From positions 310,001-374,000 of the forward strand of contig JADJTH010000001.1 of the NCBI GenBank assembly GCA_016711325.1: DNA of 64,000 nucleotides, read 5' to 3'. This DNA comes from Nigerium sp. (GTDB lineage Bacteria > Actinomycetota > Actinomycetes > Propionibacteriales > Propionibacteriaceae). This document shows positions 27,261 through 35,440 of the stretch, piece after piece; positions within the stretch are counted from its first letter, which is position 1; every line of letters begins with the position of its first letter. Below the pieces are notes generated by a model, which saw only the letters and a program-made list of their open reading frames with translations, was not told the DNA's origin and made no database searches. Both the position numbers and the translations under genes were made by a program.

Positions 27261-28415
27261 TCACGTTATCCGCCCGCGCCCCACCGCGTAGCGCTGGACC
27301 GCACGCCGGTCAACCTTTCCGCCTGGCCGCAGCGGAAACGCGTCCACGCACCACACCTCGCGGGGCTGCGCCGCCGCCCCCAGCGCCGCGGTCGCCGCGC
27401 GCGCCCGGTCGACCGCGAGGGGCGCCGTGCCGACCGCCACCACCCGCTGGCCCCACTCGGCGTCCGGGATTCCGACGACCACCCACTCGCCGCCGAGCGT
27501 CGCCAGCGCGTGTTCGACGTCGTGCGGGTTGACGTTCACGCCACCCGAGATGATCACGTCGTCGGCGCGGCCGCGCACGACGAGCCGGTCGCCCCGCCAG
27601 GCGCCGAGGTCGTGCGTGGCGAGCAGGCGGCGTCCGCGATGGCTGACGAACGGCTGGGCGTCCGTGTCGAGGTAGCGGGTGGCCAGCACCGGGCCGCCGA
27701 GGTGGATGAGCCCCTCGCGAAGCTCCACGTGGACGCCGTCGAGCGGCACCCCGTCGTACACGCACCCGCCGCTGGTCTCGGTCGCGCCGTAGGTCCTCAC
27801 CACGCGGACGCCCGCCGCCTCGGCCCGCCGGCGGAGTCCGGGCTCCACCGCGGCGCCGCCCACCAGGACGGCGTCGAACGTCGCGAGGGCCTCGGGCGCC
27901 GACGCCAGCGCGCGGTGCAGCTGCGTCGGGACGAGTGAGAGGTAGCGGCGGGCGTCCGGGTCCAGCGCGGCGGTGCACCGCGCGAACAAGGCGGCGTCGA
28001 AGCCGCGTCCAGGCGCGAACACCACGGGCCGGACGCCCGCCAGCACGCTGCGCAGCACCACCTGGAACCCGGCCACCCCCTGCACGGGCAGCGACGTCAG
28101 CCACTGTCCCTCGCCGCCCAGCCGGTCGTGCGTCGCCCGCGCGGACGCCGTGAGCGCGGCCAGCGAGAGCCCCACGAGGTGGCCCCGGCCGTCGGTGCTG
28201 CCCGAGGTGCGGATGATCACGTCGACACCGTCGAGCGGTTCGGTGATCCGCGCCCGGGACGCCTCGAACTCGGCGGCGTCCGCGGCCATCAGCAGCGGCC
28301 CCTCGCCGGGATCGTCGAGCCGCGCCGCCAGCGTGTCGTAGAGCCGCGCGACGGCGTCCGCGCCGGTTCCCCCGGCGCCCCAGCCCACACGCCCCTGCCC
28401 CGCCTTCACCTTCAC
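27261..28415 (-). CDS. menE: o-Succinylbenzoate-CoA ligase
   Basis: 384 residues of the acyl-adenylate-forming family, short as is usual for actinobacterial MenE. Motifs: IIRTSGSTDGRGHLVGLS (P-loop-like AMP site), VRTYGATETSGGCVYDG, and DDVIISGGVNVNPHDVEHAL near the C-terminal hinge. It activates o-succinylbenzoate, the product of MenC here, for MenB. The GTG start overlaps the abiEii stop (GTGA), so menE now sits at the end of a transcript from the toxin-antitoxin pair. Confidence 0.9.
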   Translation of the reverse strand: MKVKAGQGRVGWGAGGTGADAVARLYDTLAARLDDPGEGPLLMAADAAEFEASRARITEPLDGVDVIIRTSGSTDGRGHLVGLSLAALTASARATHDRLGGEGQWLTSLPVQGVAGFQVVLRSVLAGVRPVVFAPGRGFDAALFARCTAALDPDARRYLSLVPTQLHRALASAPEALATFDAVLVGGAAVEPGLRRRAEAAGVRVVRTYGATETSGGCVYDGVPLDGVHVELREGLIHLGGPVLATRYLDTDAQPFVSHRGRRLLATHDLGAWRGDRLVVRGRADDVIISGGVNVNPHDVEHALATLGGEWVVVGIPDAEWGQRVVAVGTAPLAVDRARAATAALGAAAQPREVWCVDAFPLRPGGKVDRRAVQRYAVGRGRIT

Positions 28416-29251
28416 GGCCCCTGCTCATTGGCTGCTGCGATGCGCCCGATGAACTCGTTGATCCACTCGACCGCGTCATCGACTGTTGGACGTACGTCGA
28501 GACCCTCGGCGGCTTCGGCGTAGAGGCTGTCCCATTGATCGCCGGCAGCGACGGTCGGCGGCCAGGCCTGTTGGCGGCGATAGTCGAAGAGCCGGACGCA
28601 GGTCACGGCGATCTGCACGAAATCGAGAGCTTCGCCGCCGTTGAGGAGTTGGAGGTCGACGAGGTCGCGTGCCCGCTCACTTCGCTCGCCCGATACCGCA
28701 TGGAGCTTCTGGGCGACCTGGTGGTCGGAGCGCATCACCGGCACGGGTCTCGGCGCCTCGAGTCCGACCTCGGTAAAGAGCCCGACAAGGTCCGGGGCCA
28801 CCTGATACTCCGGATCGTCGGCGTCACCGATCTCGTTGTGTCCCAACTCGAACCTCAGCGTGCACCACGGCCGACCGCGATAGTCAAGCTTCACCTCGAA
28901 TGGCTGCATGACGTACCCCGTCGGAACGGCCGGCGGACGTGGTGCAGCCTTCTCGACCAGGCGTCCGGTGAAGCCAGCCCACCCGGCCGCGAGGGAGTCC
29001 TCGAAGTCGCTGCGAAACTCGGCGAGCGGCTGAACTCGCGCAGCGTCGAGGTCCCGGGTGAAGCGGGTTCCACGTCCGCAACGCAGCGTCGTGGCAGTGC
29101 CACCCTTGATCGCCCCCTCAGGCAGCATCTGGCCGACCACAACCAGAGCTATCCCGACACGACGCCGCAGGACGGGCCCGTCATTGCCTTCCAGGTTGCG
29201 GATGCGTTGCTCCAGGGAGCGCACGTTCGTCGGCGCGCTGGTGTAACTCAC
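28412..29251 (-). CDS. abiEii: AbiEii-family nucleotidyltransferase toxin (type IV toxin-antitoxin)
   Basis: About 279 residues from GTG 29251, which overlaps the upstream stop as GTGA. The nucleotidyltransferase core has GGTATTLRCGRGTRFTRDLD, combining the GG...R and D-x-D metal motifs, and a downstream QKLHAVSGERSERARDLVDL carrying the conserved Lys and Asp. Family members slow growth by modifying tRNA or nucleotides and block phage (abortive infection). Base composition is somewhat lower in GC than the men genes. It lies between menB and menE. Confidence 0.87.
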   Translation of the reverse strand: MSYTSAPTNVRSLEQRIRNLEGNDGPVLRRRVGIALVVVGQMLPEGAIKGGTATTLRCGRGTRFTRDLDAARVQPLAEFRSDFEDSLAAGWAGFTGRLVEKAAPRPPAVPTGYVMQPFEVKLDYRGRPWCTLRFELGHNEIGDADDPEYQVAPDLVGLFTEVGLEAPRPVPVMRSDHQVAQKLHAVSGERSERARDLVDLQLLNGGEALDFVQIAVTCVRLFDYRRQQAWPPTVAAGDQWDSLYAEAAEGLDVRPTVDDAVEWINEFIGRIAAANEQGP

Positions 29252-29790
29252 GACCGAAGTCCTGTCCTCACCCGCTGCCACTCGGTGGTGGTCAACAACC
29301 CTTCGCTGCGCGCCCGCTTGGCCGCATCCCGGAGACGCTCGGTCTCGATGCGACCGCGGCACTCGAGGATTGCATCGCCGACCGTCTGCGCCGCCAAGCC
29401 TTCGTAGAACGTCGTGCTGACTTCGCTGTTGACCCGGGTCAGCTCAATGAACGGTGGCAGCTTGGGACGGGCGCGCCGACAGACCGCCACCTTCACCTGC
29501 CGCGGGTTCACGTCGGCAAGCCCGAACAGCGCCAGGACGGACTCGCCATGCAGGTACGCCCCCTCACCCGCGCGCAGAAGAGCCTCAGCGAACTGGTCGT
29601 AGCCGGTGGGCGGGATGTCGGGCACCCGGTAAAGCCCGTACGCCACATTCTCCAGACCGCCTCGCGCGGCGAGTTTGGGTAGCTCGACCGCGGGGACTCC
29701 AGCATCGGCGGCCGCCTTCGTCGTGACGTAGCCGTAGTGATCGAGCGCGATCTCACGCACGATCTCTCGGTAGCTCCCCTCGACCGCCAT
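29248..29790 (-). CDS. abiEi: AbiEi-family antitoxin / repressor
   Basis: 180 residues. The N-terminal winged helix (about 10-55: ALDHYGYVTTKAAADAGVP, LARRG-like LAARGGLENVAYGLYRVPD) is the AbiEi DNA-binding domain. The C-terminal antitoxin domain contains YLHGESVLALFGLADVNP. It represses its own promoter and counteracts AbiEii without a stable protein complex. The ATG at 29790 lies 6 bases after a TATAGT -10 box, suggesting a leaderless transcript. Confidence 0.88.
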   Translation of the reverse strand: MAVEGSYREIVREIALDHYGYVTTKAAADAGVPAVELPKLAARGGLENVAYGLYRVPDIPPTGYDQFAEALLRAGEGAYLHGESVLALFGLADVNPRQVKVAVCRRARPKLPPFIELTRVNSEVSTTFYEGLAAQTVGDAILECRGRIETERLRDAAKRARSEGLLTTTEWQRVRTGLRS

Positions 29791-29796
29791 GTCACG

Positions 29797-29814
29797 ACTA
29801 TACCGAAAACGGTA
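29797..29814 (-). promoter_or_regulatory. Predicted abiE promoter -10 and inverted-repeat operator
   Basis: TACCG (29801-29805) and CGGTA (29810-29814) form an inverted repeat around AAAA. On the minus strand TATAGT (29802-29797) overlaps it and ends 6 bases before the abiEi ATG, as in leaderless actinobacterial promoters. AbiEi proteins are known to bind inverted repeats in their own promoter, so this is the likely autoregulation site. Confidence 0.6.
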
Positions 29815-29831
29815 GTGTTGTGACCACCGTG

Positions 29832-29886
29832 AGGAACGAACGACCTAGAAGCAGTCGGGGTAGGGCGACCAGTCGGGATCGCGGCG
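29832..29886 (-). repeat. Second copy of the menB 3' end (55 bases)
   Basis: This 55-base stretch matches 30074-30128, the true 3' end of menB including about 13 bases past its stop, at 49 of 55 positions. On the minus strand both encode RRDPDWSPYP followed by two or three residues and a stop. Such a gene-end copy is the usual footprint of site-specific integration at a gene's 3' end. Confidence 0.8.
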
Positions 29887-30000
29887 CCTGGCCAGATGAG
29901 CCAGGACGTCCTCGTGCGGGATCGTCTCGACCTTGCCACTCACGAGGTCGTCGACGCGAGAGGTCACCTCGCGCTTCCACGCTTCGTCTGATCGATTCAT
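29845..30000 (-). CDS. Addiction-module antitoxin remnant fused to a menB-like tail
   Basis: A 51-residue frame. Residues about 5-38 (DEAWKREVTSRVDDLVSGKV then IPHEDVLAHL) match the C-terminal half of the small addiction-module antitoxins annotated as TIGR02574 (pattern AW..E...R...I.SG.V..IPWEEV...L). The last 13 residues (RDPDWSPYPDCF region) are the duplicated menB end read in frame. The antitoxin's N-terminal part is missing: an overlapping upstream frame ends LMAALDEPSPGKPGR just before the ATG, suggesting one more frameshift. No partner toxin is seen. Probably a decayed fragment, although an ATG and stop remain. Confidence 0.6.
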   Translation of the reverse strand: MNRSDEAWKREVTSRVDDLVSGKVETIPHEDVLAHLARRRDPDWSPYPDCF

Positions 30001-30073
30001 CGTCCCGGCTTGCCGGGGCTTGGCTCATCCAGGGCCGCCATCAACTGCCCGAACGGCACCGGGACCCTGGGTA

Positions 30074-30128
30074 AGGAACGAACAGCTTAGAAGTAGTAGG
30101 GGTAAGGCGACCAGTCGGGATCGCGGCG
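30074..30128 (-). repeat. menB 3' end, original copy of the 55-base repeat
   Basis: This copy is continuous with the full-length menB gene and encodes its natural C-terminus RRDPDWSPYPYYF. See 29832-29886 for the partner. The two copies are 187 bases apart, in direct orientation. Confidence 0.8.
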
Positions 30129-31025
30129 TTCGACGAAGGCGTCGCGGCCCTCCTGGGCCTCCTCGGTCATGTAGGCCATCCGCGTCGCCTCGCCCGCGAA
30201 GACCTGCTGGCCGGCCAGGCCGTCGTCGGCGAGGTTGAACGCGTACTTCAGCATGCGGATCGCCTGCGGTGACTTGGTGGCGATGATGCGAGCGTATTCG
30301 AGCGCCACCTGTTCGATCCGGTCGTGATCGGCGACCTCGTTCACGACACCCCAGCGCTCGGCGTCCTCGGCGGAGTATTCGCGGGCCAGGAAGAAGATCT
30401 CGCGCGCCCGCTTGTCGCCGGCCTGCCGGGCCAGCAGCGCCGAGCCGTAGCCGGCATCGAACGAGCCGACGTTGGCGTCGGTCTGCATGAACCGCGCGTG
30501 CTGCCGCGAGGCGATCGACAGGTCGGACACGACGTTGAGCGAGTGCCCGCCCCCGGCCGCCCAGCCGCTGACGACGGCGATGACCACCTTCGGCATGGTG
30601 CGGATCAGCCGCTGCACCTCGAGGATGTGCAGCCGACCGGCGCGCGCGGGGTCGATCTGCTCGCGGCGCGTCGCGGGATCGGCGAGGGCGTCCGCACCGT
30701 CCGTCTCGTAGCGATAGCCGTCGCGCCCGCGGATCCGCTGGTCGCCTCCGGAGCAGAACGCCCAGCCGCCGTCCTTGGGCGAGGGACCGTTGCCCGTCAG
30801 GATCACCGCGCCCACGTCCGACGTCATCCGCGCGTGGTCGAGCGCCCGGTACAGCTCGTCGACCGTGTGCGGCCGGAACGCGTTGCGCACCTCGGGCCGG
30901 TCGAAGGCGATGCGGACGCAGCCCAGGTCGGCGCCGGCGGCGTCCACGGCCCGGTGGTAGGTGAGGTCGGTGAAGCCGAACCCCTCCACGATGCGCCAGC
31001 GGGTCGGATCGAACGGGTTCTCCAT
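30087..31025 (-). CDS. menB: 1,4-Dihydroxy-2-naphthoyl-CoA synthase
   Basis: 312 residues of the crotonase family. It closes the second ring of the menaquinone nucleus from o-succinylbenzoyl-CoA. Motifs: IAFDRPEVRNAFRPHTVDEL, the oxyanion-hole region GGWAFCSGGDQRIRGRDGYR, VSGWAAGGGHSLNVVSDLSIAS, and FDAGYGSALLARQAG. The C-terminus DPDWSPYPYYF is typical of actinobacterial MenB. It is divergent from menF; menE follows on the same strand but is separated by the relic and abiE. Confidence 0.96.
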   Translation of the reverse strand: MENPFDPTRWRIVEGFGFTDLTYHRAVDAAGADLGCVRIAFDRPEVRNAFRPHTVDELYRALDHARMTSDVGAVILTGNGPSPKDGGWAFCSGGDQRIRGRDGYRYETDGADALADPATRREQIDPARAGRLHILEVQRLIRTMPKVVIAVVSGWAAGGGHSLNVVSDLSIASRQHARFMQTDANVGSFDAGYGSALLARQAGDKRAREIFFLAREYSAEDAERWGVVNEVADHDRIEQVALEYARIIATKSPQAIRMLKYAFNLADDGLAGQQVFAGEATRMAYMTEEAQEGRDAFVERRDPDWSPYPYYF

Positions 31026-31049
31026 GGTTCATGAGGATATCCGGGTGAG

Positions 31050-31130
31050 CATTTCCTGCCGCTCAACGCCGGCTTGCGCGGCGTTCACCCTAGTCGCCGA
31101 CTGCGAGCGCGCGTTGAGCGGCAGAAAATG
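31050..31130. repeat. 20-base inverted repeat in the menB-menF divergent region
   Basis: CATTTCCTGCCGCTCAACGC (31050-31069) is repeated in inverse at 31111-31130 with one mismatch, around 41 bases. It lies between the divergent menB and menF starts. It could be a shared operator, a stem-loop, or the ends of a very small mobile repeat. Confidence 0.65.
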
Positions 31131-31220
31131 TCGCCATCGGCCAGCCAGGGGCACCCGCATGAACGACGGGGGCCCGCCCTCCCACCGGCGTCATCCTCGG
31201 TGAGGGTACGCTGAACCCTC

Positions 31221-32444
31221 GTGACGACAACCGGCGGACAGACGCGACCCGCGGCCACGTCGGTCGTGGCCGAGCCGTTCGCGACGTCCCTGCGCCGGGG
31301 GCGTCCGCTGCTGTGGGCGACCGGCGCCGGCGACGACCTCACCGCACTCCTCGGGTGGGGCGAGCGGCTCCGCGTGGACGCCTTCGGCCCCGACCGGTTC
31401 GCCACGCTGGCGTCCGCGTTCGCCGACTTCGTCGCGCATCGGCCGGACGCCGACCCGCGCGATCTGGTCGCATTCGTCACGGTGACGTTCTCGCCCGACT
31501 CCCAGGCGGCGTCGACGCTGATCGTGCCGCGGACACTCGGCCGCTGGTCGTCCGGCGCTCTCCACCTCGATACGGACGCCGAGATCCCCGAGCCGTCCGC
31601 ACCACTCGACGACTTCGACGAGAGGGACCTCGAGCGCGGCACCCTCACCCGGCAGGCATTCCGACACGCCGTCGCCGAAGCCGTCCGCCGCATCGGCGCC
31701 GGCGACCTCGCCAAGGTCGTCCTCGCCCGCGACCTGAAGGCGTCCGCCCCCGACCCCATCGACCTGAACGCCGTGCTGGCGCGGCTGCAGCGGGCCAACC
31801 CGCAGGCGTGGACGTTCCACGTCGACGGGCTGATCGGCGCCTCCCCCGAGATGCTCGTGCGCCGGCGCGGGCTCCGCGTCGAGTCGCAGGCGCTCGCCGG
31901 CTCCGCCGCCGTCACCGGCGATCCCGACGCCACCGATCGTGCCGCGCGGGCGCTCGCGGCGTCCGGGAAGGACCACGCCGAGCACGCCTTCGCCGCCCAG
32001 TCGATCTCGACCAAGCTCCGCACGCTCGGCACGGTGGAGGTCAGTGCGCCGCACGTCCGCCGCTGGCCACGGATCATGCACCTGGCCACCGACATCACCG
32101 CGACGCTGCGCGAGCCGCGCTCCGCCCTCGACATCGCGACCCTGCTCCACCCCAGCGCGGCGGTGTGCGGCTGGCCGACCGAGGCGGCGGCGTCCGTCAT
32201 CGCCGAACTGGAAGGCTTCGACCGCGGCCGCTACGCCGGCCCGGTCGGCTGGATGGACGCCACCGGCGACGGCGAGTTCGCGATCGCGCTGAGGTGCGGC
32301 CAGGCGTCGGACGACCGGCGCGCCGTGCGGATGTTCGCGGGCGGCGGCATCGTCGCGGGCTCGGATCCGAGCGCCGAGCTCGCCGAGACGGCCACCAAGT
32401 TCCTGGCCATGTACGAGGCCCTCTCACCGGTGGCGCGCCCATGA
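31221..32444 (+). CDS. menF: Isochorismate synthase
   Basis: 407 residues, chorismate-binding family. Motifs: GDLAKVVLARDLKA, NPQAWTFHVDGLIGASPEML, VESQALAGSA, the EHAFAAQSI segment, LLHPSAAVCGWPTEAA and GRYAGPVGWMDATGDGEF with the Mg-binding Glu residues. It converts chorismate to isochorismate, the first committed step to menaquinone. GTG start. Its stop overlaps menC (ATGA). Siderophore-type EntC is an alternative name, but the neighbours point to menaquinone. Confidence 0.92.
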   Translation: MTTTGGQTRPAATSVVAEPFATSLRRGRPLLWATGAGDDLTALLGWGERLRVDAFGPDRFATLASAFADFVAHRPDADPRDLVAFVTVTFSPDSQAASTLIVPRTLGRWSSGALHLDTDAEIPEPSAPLDDFDERDLERGTLTRQAFRHAVAEAVRRIGAGDLAKVVLARDLKASAPDPIDLNAVLARLQRANPQAWTFHVDGLIGASPEMLVRRRGLRVESQALAGSAAVTGDPDATDRAARALAASGKDHAEHAFAAQSISTKLRTLGTVEVSAPHVRRWPRIMHLATDITATLREPRSALDIATLLHPSAAVCGWPTEAAASVIAELEGFDRGRYAGPVGWMDATGDGEFAIALRCGQASDDRRAVRMFAGGGIVAGSDPSAELAETATKFLAMYEALSPVARP

Positions 32445-33394
32445 TCGCCGTCTACTCCGTCGGGCTACGCGATCGGTTCCGCGGGCTGACGGCGCGCGAC
32501 GGCGTCCTGATCCGCGGACGCGCCGGCTGGGGCGAGTTCTCACCGTTTTGGGACTACGACGACGCCACCTGCGTGCCGTGGCTGCGGGCCGCGGTCGAGA
32601 TGGCGACCCGGCCGTTCCCGGACGCCGTGCGGGACTCGATCCCGGTCAACGCGACCGTGCCCGCGGTCGCTCCCGAGCGCGCGGCGGCGATGGTCGTGGC
32701 GTCCGGGTGCGGCACCGTCAAGGTGAAGGTCGCCGAGCCCGGGCAGTCGCTGGCCGACGACCTCGACCGGGTCACGGCCGTCCGCGACGCGCTGGGCGCG
32801 TCCGGCCTGATCCGGGTGGACGCCAACGCCGCCTGGTCGGTCGAGGAGGCCGTGTCCGCGCTGGCGGCGCTCGAGCGGGCCGCGGGCGGGCTGGAGTACG
32901 CCGAGCAACCGTGCGCGACCGTCGCCGAACTCGCCGCGGTGCGCCGGCGGGTGAGCGTCCCGATCGCCGCCGACGAGTCGATCCGGCGGGCGTCCGATCC
33001 GCTGGCGGTCGTGCGCGCTCAGGCGGCGGACGTCATCGTGATGAAGGTGCAGCCGCTCGGCGGCGTCCGCGCCTGCCTGGCGCTGGCCGAACAGGTCGGA
33101 CTGCCGATCACGGTGTCCTCGGCCCTGGACACCTCGGTCGGGATCGCCGCGGGCGTGGCGCTCGCCGCCGCTCTGCCGGGGGAACCGCGCGCGGCCGGGC
33201 TGGCGACCGTGCGGCTGCTGGACGGCGACGTCACCTGCGCTCCGCTGCTGCCCACCGGCGGGATGCTGCCGGTCCGGCGGGTCACCGCCGACACGATTCC
33301 CCCCGCGGCCCCCCCGCTGGACGCCGCTTGGCGCGCCCGCCTCGGCCGGGTCGCGGCCCTCGCCGGGATCGACCTGCGCGAGGAATTGGCGTGA
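32441..33394 (+). CDS. menC: o-Succinylbenzoate synthase
   Basis: 317 residues of the enolase superfamily. Catalytic and metal residues are visible in TVKVKVAEPGQ (KxK), IRVDANAAWSVEEA (Asp), LEYAEQPC (Glu), IAADESIRR (Asp) and VIMKVQPLGG (Lys). It dehydrates SHCHC to o-succinylbenzoate. ATG 32441 is fixed by the overlap with menF, and the stop overlaps menD (GTGA). Confidence 0.93.
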   Translation: MIAVYSVGLRDRFRGLTARDGVLIRGRAGWGEFSPFWDYDDATCVPWLRAAVEMATRPFPDAVRDSIPVNATVPAVAPERAAAMVVASGCGTVKVKVAEPGQSLADDLDRVTAVRDALGASGLIRVDANAAWSVEEAVSALAALERAAGGLEYAEQPCATVAELAAVRRRVSVPIAADESIRRASDPLAVVRAQAADVIVMKVQPLGGVRACLALAEQVGLPITVSSALDTSVGIAAGVALAAALPGEPRAAGLATVRLLDGDVTCAPLLPTGGMLPVRRVTADTIPPAAPPLDAAWRARLGRVAALAGIDLREELA

Positions 33395-34953
33395 GCGCGA
33401 TCGAGATGGGCCGGGCGCTCGTCACCGCCCTGGCGGCGGCCGGCGTGCGCGACGTCGTGCTCGCCCCGGGATCGCGTTCGGCGCCGATGGCGTACGCCGT
33501 GGCGGACGCCGAGCGGGTCGGCTGGCTGCGCGCGCACGTGCGCGTCGACGAGCGCGGCGCCGGCTTCCTCGCGCTCGGGCTCGCGAAGGCCTGGCAGCGC
33601 CGGGACGATCCGCGCCCGGTCGCCGTCGTGACGACCTCGGGGACGGCGGTGGCCAACCTGCACCCCTCCGTCCTGGAGGCCTCCCACGCGGGCCTCCCCC
33701 TGCTGGTCGTGTCCACCGATCGGCCGCACGAATGGCGCGGCACCGGCGCCAACCAGACCACCATGCAGCCCGGCCTGTTCGGTCCGGCCGTGCGTCTCGC
33801 CGCCGAGCTCCCCGCGCGCGCCAACCCCGCCTCGGCACGCGGACAGGTCGCCCGGCTGGTGGCCGCCGCGCTCGGCACCCTCACCCGCGATCCCGGCCCG
33901 GTGCACCTCAACGTCGCCTTCGGCGAACCGCTCACGCCTGAACACTCGTGGCAGCCCGGCGACCTGCCGCCCGCGATCCACATCGAGCCGAGCCTGCCCG
34001 CACCGGTCACCCCGCTGCCCGCCGGCGTGCGGACGCTCGTCGTGGCCGGCGACGGCGCGGGCCCGGACGCCGCCCGCGTGGCCCGCGAGGGGTGCTGGCC
34101 GCTGCTGGCCGAACCGTCCTCGGGTGCACGACTCGGGCGCGAGGCGCTCGCCGGCTATCCGACGCTGCTCGGCCAGGGCCTCGCCGCCGACGTGGAGCGC
34201 GTCGTCGTGTTCGGCCATCCCACCTTGTCACGCTCGATCACCTCGCTGCTCGGACGCCGCGACGCCGAGGTGGTCGTCGTCTCCCCCACCGCCCGCTGGA
34301 CCGACGTCACCGGCTCCGCCGCCGCGGTGGTGGCTGCCGTGCGTCCGAGCGCACCGCAGGCGTCCGACCTCGCGTGGCGCGACCGGTGGCAGGACGCCGC
34401 GGCGGCGCTGCGGCCGGTAGCGTCCCCGCAGGAACGGGCGGCGCTCGCTCTCTGGGACACCCCTGAGATGCTCTTTCTCGGGCCGTCTGCCACCGTGCGC
34501 GCGTTCGACGCGGCGGTCCCCGGCGCGCAGCGCGGGGCGCGGGTGCTGGCCAGCCGCGGGCTGGCGGGCATCGACGGCCTGATCGCGACGGCGCGCGGCC
34601 TCGCGACCGGCATGGCCGAACCCGTCCGGCTCGTGCTCGGCGATCTGTCGTTCGTTCACGACCTCGGCGGACTGGTGCGCGGCGAGCTCGAGGCAGAGGT
34701 GGATCTGCAGGTGGTCGTCCTCGACGATCACGGCGGCGGCATCTTCGCGACCCTGGAACACCGCGGCGCGGCCGACGCCGTGTTCGACCGGTTCTTCGCG
34801 ACCCCCCAGCGTCTCGACCTGGTCGCCGTCGCGCGCGGCTTCGGGCTGGACGCCGAGCGCGTCGCCGTCGCCGACCTGGCGGACGCCCTCGCGCGGCCCG
34901 TCCGGGGCACGTCGGTGCTGGTGGTCGACCTTCCGCGGGCCAGCCGGGGCTGA
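33391..34953 (+). CDS. menD: 2-Succinyl-5-enolpyruvyl-6-hydroxy-3-cyclohexene-1-carboxylate synthase
   Basis: 520 residues, thiamine-diphosphate enzyme. The N-terminal domain has VVLAPGSRSAPMAYAV and VDERGAGFLALGLAK with the activating Glu; further on come TSGTAVANLHPSVLEA and STDRPHEWRGTGANQT. The C-terminal cofactor site is LVLGDLSFVHDLGGL...VLDDHGGGIFATLEHRG. It condenses isochorismate with 2-oxoglutarate. It is the last gene of a tightly overlapped menF-menC-menD operon. Confidence 0.95.
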   Translation: MSAIEMGRALVTALAAAGVRDVVLAPGSRSAPMAYAVADAERVGWLRAHVRVDERGAGFLALGLAKAWQRRDDPRPVAVVTTSGTAVANLHPSVLEASHAGLPLLVVSTDRPHEWRGTGANQTTMQPGLFGPAVRLAAELPARANPASARGQVARLVAAALGTLTRDPGPVHLNVAFGEPLTPEHSWQPGDLPPAIHIEPSLPAPVTPLPAGVRTLVVAGDGAGPDAARVAREGCWPLLAEPSSGARLGREALAGYPTLLGQGLAADVERVVVFGHPTLSRSITSLLGRRDAEVVVVSPTARWTDVTGSAAAVVAAVRPSAPQASDLAWRDRWQDAAAALRPVASPQERAALALWDTPEMLFLGPSATVRAFDAAVPGAQRGARVLASRGLAGIDGLIATARGLATGMAEPVRLVLGDLSFVHDLGGLVRGELEAEVDLQVVVLDDHGGGIFATLEHRGAADAVFDRFFATPQRLDLVAVARGFGLDAERVAVADLADALARPVRGTSVLVVDLPRASRG

Positions 34954-35012
34954 CCCTTCTTATCGGCGTATCCGTCTCGCGGTTCTTCTCACGCCTCCAC
35001 GCTTGTGTTATT

Positions 35013-35030
35013 GTATTACTGCTCTAATAC
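35013..35030. promoter_or_regulatory. Inverted-repeat operator before the YtrA-type regulator
   Basis: GTATTA and TAATAC form a perfect 6-base inverted repeat with a 6-base spacer, in an AT-rich patch of otherwise GC-rich DNA. AGGAGG and the ATG of the regulator follow directly. YtrA-family GntR proteins typically repress their own operon through such repeats. Confidence 0.65.
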
Positions 35031-35041
35031 AGGAGGACGCC

Positions 35042-35440
35042 ATGGACTTCGATCCCGGGCAGCCGATCTGGCTCCAACTGGTTCGCGAGTTCACGCGCCG
35101 CATCGGGACCGGCGACTGGCCCGCGGGCCACCGCGTCCCGAGCGTGCGCAACCTCGCCGCCGAGCTGGGCGTCAACCCCAACACCGTCCAGCGCGCCCTC
35201 GCCGAACTCGAGCGCACCCGCCTCGCGGTCGCCGAGCGCACCGCCGGACGGTTCGTCACCACCGACACCGCCCTGATCGCCGAGGCCCAGCTCGGCTCCG
35301 CCCAGGCCGCGGCCGACGCCTACGTCGCCCGGGCCCGCGGCCTGCGCCTCGATCAGGACGCCGCGCTCGCCCTCGTCGCCCGCCGGTGGCACGTGGGCTC
35401 CCCCACCGATCCATCCACCACCACCCAGGAGAACCGATGA
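35042..35440 (+). CDS. GntR-family transcriptional regulator, YtrA type
   Basis: About 132 residues from ATG 35042, 5 bases after AGGAGG. The winged helix (residues 1-70) includes PSVRNLAAELGVNPNTVQRALAELE, a clear GntR helix-turn-helix. The short C-terminal tail has no ligand domain, as in YtrA. It heads a three-gene operon with an ABC ATPase (4-base overlap) and a permease and probably represses it. Confidence 0.9.
   Translation: MDFDPGQPIWLQLVREFTRRIGTGDWPAGHRVPSVRNLAAELGVNPNTVQRALAELERTRLAVAERTAGRFVTTDTALIAEAQLGSAQAAADAYVARARGLRLDQDAALALVARRWHVGSPTDPSTTTQENR

Noticed and set aside
31221..32444. Siderophore-type isochorismate synthase (EntC)
   Set aside because: The overlap with menC and menD and the divergent menB place it in menaquinone synthesis; no siderophore genes are nearby.
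35003..35041. Start codon upstream at 35003 for the YtrA-type regulator
   Set aside because: The ATG at 35042 has a perfect AGGAGG at the right distance and begins at the conserved domain; the upstream part lies in the operator.
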